Source of the DNA: Synechococcales cyanobacterium 340R_concoct_173_sub
GTDB taxonomy: Bacteria; Cyanobacteriota; Cyanobacteriia; Leptolyngbyales; Leptolyngbyaceae
Assembly (NCBI GenBank): GCA_025354065.1
Contig: JANXNM010000523.1
Span: forward strand, 1-7,152
Direction: 5' to 3'
DNA: 7,152 bases
A model generated the notes under the pieces. That model saw nothing but the letters and a program-made list of their open reading frames with translations, was not told where the DNA came from and did no database searches. How positions within the stretch are numbered: position 1 is the stretch's first letter; each line of letters begins with the position of its first letter. A program made the translations under genes and the position numbers. This document shows positions 1 through 4,566 of the stretch, one piece after another.

Positions 1-178
1 GCCCGAATACTCGCAAAACTCCCCATCAGAATACCGATCGGAATAGCAACCAGATCAATATCGGAATGATGATCGAAGCTATTGTTAATCCCAAACTAAG
101 GGGTTGAGGAATTTCCTCAGCCAACCGCCAGAAGACAGTGGAGCGGAGGCTTTCGATGGGTTTTGAGGGGGGCTTCAC
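1..178 (-). pseudogene. ABC transporter permease, N-terminal fragment, frame-broken (partial at window edge)
   Basis: Reading leftward from a GTG at 178 gives 50 residues: a polar N-terminus with VFWRLAEEIPQP, then a hydrophobic first membrane segment (IASIIIPILIWLL), then TGA at 26-28. The DNA over 1-56 also reads, in another frame, as DLVAIPIGILMGSFASIR. That strongly resembles the inner-membrane segment that comes well after TM1 in NitT/TauT (SsuC/NrtB-like) permeases. TM1 and this later segment normally lie at least about 55 residues apart; here they overlap out of frame, so an internal deletion with a frame change is likely. The GTG start is uncertain: no clear Shine-Dalgarno is seen, and an in-frame TAA lies just upstream. 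The gene follows the substrate-binding-protein fragment on the same strand, as expected for one transporter operon. Only the first part is in the window, so the pseudogene call is inference. Confidence 0.55.
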
Positions 179-238
179 AGTGGTTTCACGATGGTTTTAG
201 AGTGGTGATTTAAGATGTTGAATCATATCCAAAGATGC

Positions 239-916
239 CTATTTTTTTTGCTTTGCAGCATACGCTTTAACAAATCGATCGTCAAAGAGTTTAGTAAGAT
301 CGGGTTTCGTTTTTGCCATGCCAATTTCAGTCAGAAAGGTAGTCATTTTTTCAGCAGCATAGGGCAAAGAATTCATGTCAGTTCCGGGCTGAAATGCTTT
401 TAGGTTTTCTTCTATGGTAAAAATCTTGGCCCCGTCAGCATACTCTTTATATTCTGCGGGAGTTACACCGCCACGTTTGGACATAATGGCGATCGAAGCT
501 TCAGGGTCGGCCTTGATTGCATCGAGAGTGGCAAACCAGCTATCAACCATCGCTTGAACCTTATCTGGATTGGCTTCTAGAAATTTCCGACTTACGACTA
601 AATGATCAGAGATTGAACCCGGAAAATCTTTAGAACTGAATAGTTCCTTACTTCCCTTAAGTTTAAGCGCTTGGGTCGTAAAGGGAGCAAAGACTGCCAC
701 CGCATCTACCTGTCCTGCAACAAAAGCCGCTGCTGCTTTACCTGTTTCTAATGGGACAAATTGAATATCTTTGGCCGTTAAACCTTCTTTTTTGAGTCCT
801 TGAATTAGAAGAAAATGATCAACTGTACCCTCTTCTGCGGCAACTTTTTTACCCTTTAAATCGGCGATCGAATTAATCCCACTTCTAACAATAATTTTGT
901 CATTTCCCGTGGAGTT
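239..916 (-). pseudogene. NitT/TauT-type ABC substrate-binding protein, 5'-truncated by the IS
   Basis: The frame is open from the IS boundary at 916 to a TAG at 239-241, about 225 residues, against roughly 320-350 for intact family members. It begins NSTGNDKIIVRSGI and continues with SIADLKGKKVAAEEGTVDHF and later VAGQVDAVAVFAPFT. This is the typical core of the periplasmic binding proteins for nitrate, sulfonate, taurine or urea-carboxylase-region transporters (NMT1/THI5-like fold). The signal peptide and about the first 100 residues are missing. Extended into the IS, the frame meets TAG at 929-931 inside the left inverted repeat, so no start is available except internal GTGs such as the one at 700. 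The permease fragment lies 60 bp downstream on the same strand. The substrate is unknown. The nearby urea-carboxylase and allophanate-hydrolase remnants suggest a urea-carboxylase-associated transporter, which is inference. Confidence 0.8.
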
Positions 917-939
917 GGTACTGGTTTCCTATGCTGGGA
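917..939 (+). repeat. Left terminal inverted repeat of the IS
   Basis: The sequence starts GGTACTGGTTTCCTA and ends TGGGA. It matches the reverse complement of 2041-2063 at 19 of 23 positions. It contains the TAG that ends the upstream extension of the binding-protein frame. Confidence 0.85.
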
Positions 940-966
940 TTTCTTGAAAGCTTTGCTAGCAGTAGA

Positions 967-1974
967 CTATGGGGCGTATTGTATCGAAAAGATCTGCTGC
1001 CAAGACAGCCCAGTTTCCAAAAGACCTAGTTTTACAGCCGGAACAACTTTTGTTGTGAAATGGACTCTAATAAAATTATGAGTCAGCCAAAATACATCTA
1101 AAGTTCTTTGCAGATGATTCCGAGTTTTAGCGTAGGTATTGGTCTTACGTCGATAGGCTGAATTACGTCGTCGGATGGACGGATTAAATGCTTCCGCATG
1201 ATTGGCATGAATCTCATTCTCTTCTACTGTATGAGTTGTCTCCGGGTGTTCTCTAACCGGAACTTGGTACTTTTTTCGAGGACGACCTACCCCCTTCTTA
1301 GACCCTTTATTTTTCAGCCTCACGCGCACTCCTTTGCGTAATCTTTTTTTTGGTCTACCCGATTTTCCTCCTCGAATAACTTCATGACAAATCGAAAATA
1401 AAATATTTCCATAACGACGCTCCCCATCGCTCAACAATGTTACTTCTCCGGTTTTATCAATGACTTGAGATAATATCTCTAAAGCTCCCTGGAAAAGCTT
1501 CTCATCTTTCGGGCCACAGGCTAACTCCCACAAAAATCGACTCCCTCGTTCCATCAATACAATCGTCCACCCTTCAGATTTTGAGGCGGGGATGTTACTT
1601 CCTATCTTTGTGTATAATTCATCCCCTTCTATCACCAAGCTGATAAACTGATGCATTAATGAATACAACATTAATGTTGGTTTTAACGCTGACAATCTCC
1701 ATTCCCAATCGATGATCGTTTTCTTCGCAACCTTATGATTCTGATCTGTTGCGTTCAGCCCCAGACCTTCCCCTCTCGCATTCAAAACCTCAATCACTTG
1801 ACTTAATGGCGTTCTCAATCCTGACATGGGAGTGAGGGAAGTCTCACTGAAATAGCTGTCACAATTTTTACAATACAGAATCTTGCGGAGATCATGATTC
1901 TTAGTTCGGTAGTTTGTGTGAACTTTTACCTTGCCACTCCCACAACAGGGGCATCCCTTTATCAATAAGTCCAT
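967..1974 (-). CDS. IS1-like DDE transposase
   Basis: This 335-residue protein catalyses cutting and joining of the surrounding IS. The N-terminus has a four-cysteine zinc finger (CPCC at 8-11, CKNC at 35-38), followed by a helical, HTH-like segment (about 55-95). The likely catalytic triad is D118 (EGDELY), D183 (LLSDGERRYG) and E261. E261 sits in EAFNPSIRRRNS...RRKTNTYAK, which fits the E-x-x-N-x-x-(L/I)-R...R-K-T pattern of IS1 transposases. Between D183 and E261 is a basic insert of about 40 residues with two AT-hook-like cores (SGRPKK at 205-210, VGRPRKK at 229-235). The ATG at 1974 is preceded by AAAGG with 8 nt spacing (complement of 1983-1987). The frame is unbroken and no programmed frameshift is needed, so the enzyme may be active. 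The IS1 family assignment is probable but not certain. Confidence 0.85.
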   Translation of the reverse strand: MDLLIKGCPCCGSGKVKVHTNYRTKNHDLRKILYCKNCDSYFSETSLTPMSGLRTPLSQVIEVLNARGEGLGLNATDQNHKVAKKTIIDWEWRLSALKPTLMLYSLMHQFISLVIEGDELYTKIGSNIPASKSEGWTIVLMERGSRFLWELACGPKDEKLFQGALEILSQVIDKTGEVTLLSDGERRYGNILFSICHEVIRGGKSGRPKKRLRKGVRVRLKNKGSKKGVGRPRKKYQVPVREHPETTHTVEENEIHANHAEAFNPSIRRRNSAYRRKTNTYAKTRNHLQRTLDVFWLTHNFIRVHFTTKVVPAVKLGLLETGLSWQQIFSIQYAP

Positions 1975-2040
1975 GCTATGTGCCTTTATTTGTCTGACTT
2001 AATTTTTCCCATAAGTCGTGGCTCACAACCATTCTGGACT

Positions 2041-2063
2041 TCCCATGTTAGGAAACCAGTGCC
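2041..2063 (-). repeat. Right terminal inverted repeat of the IS
   Basis: Read on the minus strand it begins GGCACTGGTTTCCTA and ends TGGGA, the partner of 917-939. It differs at position 3 and at positions 16-18 of the repeat. The biotin-carrier coding frame begins directly after it. Confidence 0.85.
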
Positions 2064-2205
2064 TAATCTTGTGATTCTCGAATGTATGAAAATGGAAATG
2101 ACGATCACCGCTCCGATCGCAGGCAAGATTCTGGAAATCCGCTCTATACCGGGAAAAATGGTGTCGGTCGGACAAATCCTCGTTGTAATTCAGGAGTCAA
2201 TCTAA
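2064..2205 (+). pseudogene. Biotin-carrier domain remnant, probably the C-terminus of urea carboxylase
   Basis: Forty-six codons from the IS boundary to TAA (2203-2205) encode the second half of a biotinyl domain. The sequence is NLVILECMKMEMTITAP, followed by the closing strands and a GxxVSVGQxLVVI motif. The biotinylated lysine would be the K of MKM (codon 2089-2091). The usual motif is E-A/S-M-K-M, so ECMKM is a mild variant. The biotin carboxylase and carboxyltransferase parts (more than 1000 residues in urea carboxylase) and half of the carrier domain are missing, so a functional fold is unlikely. An open frame runs back to an ATG at 1978, but that stretch is IS DNA read in the opposite sense and not a real N-terminus. 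Urea carboxylase is preferred over other biotin enzymes because an allophanate-hydrolase-type gene starts 3 bp downstream. Confidence 0.75.
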
Positions 2206-2208
2206 TTT

Positions 2209-2598
2209 ATGGAATCTACTGTAGAACTCGCCGTCAATGGTACATTAATGCGCGGATTAGAACTGAATGGCAACTTGTTAGCGATCGGCGCAACCTTTGA
2301 CCGAGAAGCCAAAACTGAAACGGCCTACCGGATTTGGTCGATCGGCGATCGTCACCCTGCCATGATCAAAGTGACCGAAGGCGGCATTGCTATCCCGTTA
2401 GAAATTTGGAATGTTCCTGTGAATGGACTCGTAAAAATTCTCCGCCAAGAACCACCAGGACTCTGTATTGGCAAAGTCAAACTAGCTGATGGTTACGAAG
2501 TTTTAGGCGTTCTCGGCGAACCCTTTCTCTGCGAAGGTCAGATCGAAATTACCACTTGGGGCGGCTGGCGATCGTATTGCGATCGAGCAAAACGGTGA
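2209..2598 (+). CDS. Stand-alone allophanate hydrolase C-terminal-domain protein (AtzF C-terminal-like)
   Basis: The protein has 129 residues. It opens with ELAVNGTLMRGLELNGNLL and continues with TAYRIWSIGD, then PGLCIGKVKLADG, then ITTWGGWRSY near the end. These match the C-terminal domain of allophanate hydrolase. In full-length enzymes that domain follows the amidase domain and is proposed to act on the N-carboxycarbamate intermediate, completing allophanate breakdown to ammonia and CO2. Here the roughly 450-residue amidase domain is absent. Because the gene begins with its own ATG and an upstream GGAG (2193-2196, 12 nt before the ATG), it looks like a genuine small gene and not a truncation. 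It lies 3 bp after the urea-carboxylase remnant, probably formerly the same operon. With that gene destroyed, its promoter is unclear and it may be an orphan. It converges with the kinase gene downstream. Confidence 0.75.
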   Translation: MESTVELAVNGTLMRGLELNGNLLAIGATFDREAKTETAYRIWSIGDRHPAMIKVTEGGIAIPLEIWNVPVNGLVKILRQEPPGLCIGKVKLADGYEVLGVLGEPFLCEGQIEITTWGGWRSYCDRAKR

Positions 2599-2643
2599 TT
2601 ACGATCGATCGGCTAACGCTCAACTCACTGGAGAAGTAAGTCT

Positions 2644-3489
2644 CTATTTCGGCGTATAAACCTGAATAGGGGAATGATCGGCGGCGATATCAATCACCCG
2701 ATCGACCCACTGCGGTTCTTCTAACAAGGGCAAAATAAACAACTCTGGATGCAAAGCTTTCCAGAAATATTCCACAAATTCGACGATCTCAGCATCACTC
2801 ATGCCGGGGTTTTGCGGCGATCGTAGCTTCGCTTCAGCCTCCTGTCGCCATTGAATACTCAAACGATAGTCCACAGGATTCAGCACAATCAACTGATCGA
2901 TTTCCTCCCAAAGCATCTGATATTCGTGTAGGGCGCAGTTCATGTCCTTTGCAAAATCTCGATCGGCTTCGGTTACAACGGGCGGCGGTGCTTGGTCAAT
3001 CTGGAAGGGCGCGACTGGACGACACCCGACAAACCAACCCTCGAACAACACAATATCTGCTGCCTGAATTTCAAGCGGTGTGGTCCGATCGCCTGCGCCA
3101 TTTTGCAACGATTTATCAAACTGTGGAATGAACGCTGGAAATTGTTGTGCGCGAATTTGTTTGAGTAGCTTTAAGCCCAGATCAATCTCGTGAGTTCCAG
3201 GAGGCCCGCGCCACACCATACGCGAGTCTTGGGCTTGAAGCTGGAGCCGATCGGCGTAGGGTAAGTACAAATCATCCAGAGACAAAGAAACTGTATTCAG
3301 CCCAAACTTATTCTTCAAAATTTGCATAAGAAGATTAGCTAAGGTCGATTTCCCCGTCCCCTGTCCCCCCAGAATTCCGATAATTAACGGCTGGATTTTA
3401 TTGCTAGGAAAATTTGGGATTGAGTGCCAATTCGCAATGTCTTGGGCCAGCTGTGACCAAATAATGTGGGACAAAATAATGTGGGACAT
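2644..3489 (-). CDS. D-glycerate 3-kinase, GLYK (plant/cyanobacterial) type
   Basis: This P-loop kinase of the phosphoribulokinase/uridine-kinase superfamily is predicted to phosphorylate D-glycerate to 3-phosphoglycerate, the last step of photorespiratory 2-phosphoglycolate salvage, in the cytoplasm. From the ATG at 3489 it has 281 residues. It shows a Walker A motif GGQGTGKST (41-49), SLDDLYLPYADR (70-81, with D72/D73), RGPPGTHEIDL (94-104), PQFDKSLQNGAGDR (122-135), and a Walker-B-like strand VLFEGWFVG (147-155). The last three resemble plant GLYK and its homologues. An upstream in-frame TTG at 3519 would add ten residues (CFTIRHFHS-like). I prefer the ATG, though neither start has a clear Shine-Dalgarno. 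The N-terminus carries a 15-nt tandem duplication (SHIIL/SHIIW). The gene is monocistronic in this window, convergent with 2209-2598 and divergent from the COP23 gene. Confidence 0.85.
   Translation of the reverse strand: MSHIILSHIIWSQLAQDIANWHSIPNFPSNKIQPLIIGILGGQGTGKSTLANLLMQILKNKFGLNTVSLSLDDLYLPYADRLQLQAQDSRMVWRGPPGTHEIDLGLKLLKQIRAQQFPAFIPQFDKSLQNGAGDRTTPLEIQAADIVLFEGWFVGCRPVAPFQIDQAPPPVVTEADRDFAKDMNCALHEYQMLWEEIDQLIVLNPVDYRLSIQWRQEAEAKLRSPQNPGMSDAEIVEFVEYFWKALHPELFILPLLEEPQWVDRVIDIAADHSPIQVYTPK
3459..3487 (-). repeat. Two-copy 15-nt tandem duplication at the start of the kinase gene
   Basis: AAATAATGTGGGAC occurs at 3459-3472 and again at 3474-3487 (plus-strand reading), a period of 15 nt. 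On the coding strand it encodes SHIIL then SHIIW directly after the start methionine. The last base of the distal copy, with the next two bases, forms the ATG. It is in frame, adds five residues, and is probably a recent slippage event. Confidence 0.85.
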
Positions 3490-3799
3490 AGAGTGGAAAT
3501 GGCGAATAGTAAAGCACAAAAGTTAGATTCACTATACGTCTTCGGCAAGAGCGTTATGCTGAAATTTAAGCTTAATTTTTCAAAATATAAAATCTTTAGT
3601 CCGTGGAATTGCCAGCAAATTTAGCCAAAAATCGGCCATCTCACCCCTAGACTCAAAATGTTTCTGGGAACGTCCGGAGCGAATCTTGATGGTTCTGAAA
3701 AAAGAATTAGATCAAGTGCCCTTACCCGTCTCAATCGCCCGACTTAATCACCGGGAAATTCTTTATTTTATTTTTCTAACCCTTGCGAAGGAATCACCT
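3490..3799. other. Divergent intergenic/leader region between the kinase and COP23 genes
   Basis: This span of about 310 bp holds the promoters for both divergent genes. It is A/T rich around 3561-3595. For the rightward gene a weak sigma-70-like pair can be drawn: TTTAAG (3565-3570) and TAAAAT (3588-3593) with 17 bp spacing. This is low-confidence pattern matching. From 3689 to 3799 the sequence is also an open extension of the COP23 frame (MVLKKELDQ...), with its own GGAG (3676-3679) nine nt before an ATG at 3689. Whether this is leader RNA or an N-terminal extension is unresolved. I see no RNA gene or operator palindrome. Confidence 0.4.
3788..3792 (+). promoter_or_regulatory. Ribosome binding site deciding the COP23 gene start
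   Basis: AAGGA lies 7 nt before the ATG at 3800, an ideal Shine-Dalgarno. It supports starting the protein directly before its signal peptide and not at the upstream TTG (3686) or ATG (3689). Confidence 0.65.
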
Positions 3800-4369
3800 A
3801 TGAATGTTTTAAATCACCTGCGATCGTTGACCCAGCGCACGATCGATCGCCCTATTGTGAGTTTCAGTCTTGCAAATTGTGCTGTTATGAGTTGTGCTGT
3901 TGCCGTTAGCAGCTCAATGCTTTTCTCTTCTCCAGCCCAAGCGGCTCGGTTTCCCGAAGTTTCGTTTGAATGTCAAGATGGCAGCATGTTTGTCAAGCGC
4001 ACTAGCGATAACTACCGTCGTCAGATTATTGAATTTAGTTCCATGGGCGACTATAGCTTTAATGATCGCTGTGCCATTGTGCGCGATCGGCTGGGATCTT
4101 GGAATATGAATGCAAGTCCTGCTTATCTCACCACCGGAATGCTGAATAATCAACCGATTATCTGCATTGTCTCCGAATGGGGAATGCCTTGCAGCAAGGG
4201 CACACAGCTCTTAACCTTACGATCGGAGCATCGATCGTACTACATGCGGGAACGAGCGCTCAGCAGATTGCTAGTATCGCTCAATACTCCCACGTCGGGC
4301 GTGCTTTATGACTCGACTCAGCCGCTGTATGTAGATCTCAAGACGCTGGTTGAAAATGCGTTGAAATAA
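3800..4369 (+). CDS. Secreted COP23-domain protein
   Basis: The 189-residue protein has a long Sec-type signal peptide. A basic N-region (R8, R13, R17) is followed by a hydrophobic stretch around 19-42 and the probable cleavage site SPAQA|ARF after residue 48. The mature part, VSFECQDGSMFVKR...NDRCAIVRDRL...IICIVSEWGMPCSKGTQLLTL, matches the cyanobacterial COP23 domain. Its four cysteines (C58, C91, C122, C131) fit two disulfides in an extracytoplasmic location. COP23 was named for a circadian-oscillating, membrane-associated protein of unknown biochemical activity; rhythmic expression here is not shown. The chosen start at 3800 has AAGGA 7 nt upstream. An in-frame alternative at 3689 (226 residues, own GGAG) would add 37 residues with a second hydrophobic segment (ILYFIFLTLA) and make secretion less straightforward. 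The gene stands alone, and a long hairpin lies 27 bp after the stop. Confidence 0.8.
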   Translation: MNVLNHLRSLTQRTIDRPIVSFSLANCAVMSCAVAVSSSMLFSSPAQAARFPEVSFECQDGSMFVKRTSDNYRRQIIEFSSMGDYSFNDRCAIVRDRLGSWNMNASPAYLTTGMLNNQPIICIVSEWGMPCSKGTQLLTLRSEHRSYYMRERALSRLLVSLNTPTSGVLYDSTQPLYVDLKTLVENALK

Positions 4370-4395
4370 ACCGTAAATCAGCCGTAATTAGGTTG

Positions 4396-4469
4396 GACTT
4401 CGGACAATGAGTATGACTTTGGCAAAACTGAAAACGGCAAAGTCTAAACTCACCCTACTGTCCGAAGTC
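4396..4469 (+). terminator. 74-nt long imperfect hairpin downstream of the COP23 gene (terminator or MITE-like element)
   Basis: Three nested pairings share one axis: GACTTCGGACA (4396-4406) with TGTCCGAAGTC (4459-4469), TGAGT (4408-4412) with ACTCA (4448-4452), and GACTTTG (4415-4421) with CAAAGTC (4438-4444). The loop is 4422-4437. It could stop transcription from the COP23 gene, but no T-tract follows, as is common in cyanobacteria. Perfect 11-bp outer arms on a 74-bp unit would also fit a small non-autonomous inverted-repeat element. Confidence 0.6.
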
Positions 4470-4497
4470 TAAATATGTTGAGGAATTTTAGAATTTC

Positions 4498-4551
4498 GGA
4501 TGAAATCCTGTAGGATAAATCATCCTCGATTCATCTTGTGCATCCCACAAG
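4498..4551 (+). promoter_or_regulatory. Clustered inverted repeats in the transporter leader
   Basis: Several small stems lie just before the transporter start. ATCC(T) at 4505-4509 can pair with (A)GGAT at 4512-4516. That same AGGAT can pair with ATCCT at 4522-4526. GGATGA (4498-4503) can pair with TCATCC (4520-4525). CTTGTG (4535-4540) pairs perfectly with CACAAG (4546-4551) around a 5-nt loop. The first pairings exclude one another, which could allow a switch or mark an operator. The last stem sits 15 nt before the ATG and may affect initiation. No known riboswitch consensus was recognised. The function is inferred. Confidence 0.4.
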
Positions 4552-4566
4552 AATTTGTCAACTTCT

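Larger units (their letters stand above)
917..2063 (-). mobile_element. IS1-like insertion sequence, 1147 bp, single-ORF type
   Basis: The element is bounded by 23-bp imperfect terminal inverted repeats that start GGYACTGGTTTCCTA (917-939 and 2041-2063; 19 of 23 matches). It carries one transposase gene on the minus strand. Ends beginning GG, a zinc-finger N-terminus and the E-x-x-N...R-K-T pattern at the end of the DDE domain point to the IS1 family, in its longer single-ORF form (known members of this type exist in cyanobacteria and archaea). The 8-9 bases flanking the two ends (gtggagtt before 917, taatcttg after 2063) are not a direct repeat. A fresh simple insertion is therefore unlikely; recombination between copies or an adjacent deletion is more probable. 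Family assignment rests on motifs only. Confidence 0.82.

Noticed and set aside
1978..2063. Upstream part of the open frame leading into the biotin-carrier fragment (ATG at 1978).
   Set aside because: This DNA is the end of the IS, read opposite to the transposase. The frame is open by chance and gives no biotin-enzyme-like sequence before 2064.
2611..2628. GGCTAACGCTCAACTC near 2611 resembles GGCTAACGTTCAAACTC at 6510-6526, a possible dispersed repeat.
   Set aside because: The match is short, has a gap and a mismatch, and has no shared flanks. It could easily be chance without a genome-wide search.
3914..4153. Minus-strand open frame of 79 codons inside the COP23 gene.
   Set aside because: It is antisense to a gene with a clear signal peptide and conserved domain, has no family resemblance, and is a shadow.
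4470..4566. A c-di-AMP (ydaO-type) or other known riboswitch before a KUP-like transporter.
   Set aside because: The leader is short, and I could not find the conserved aptamer blocks. Only simple small hairpins are visible.
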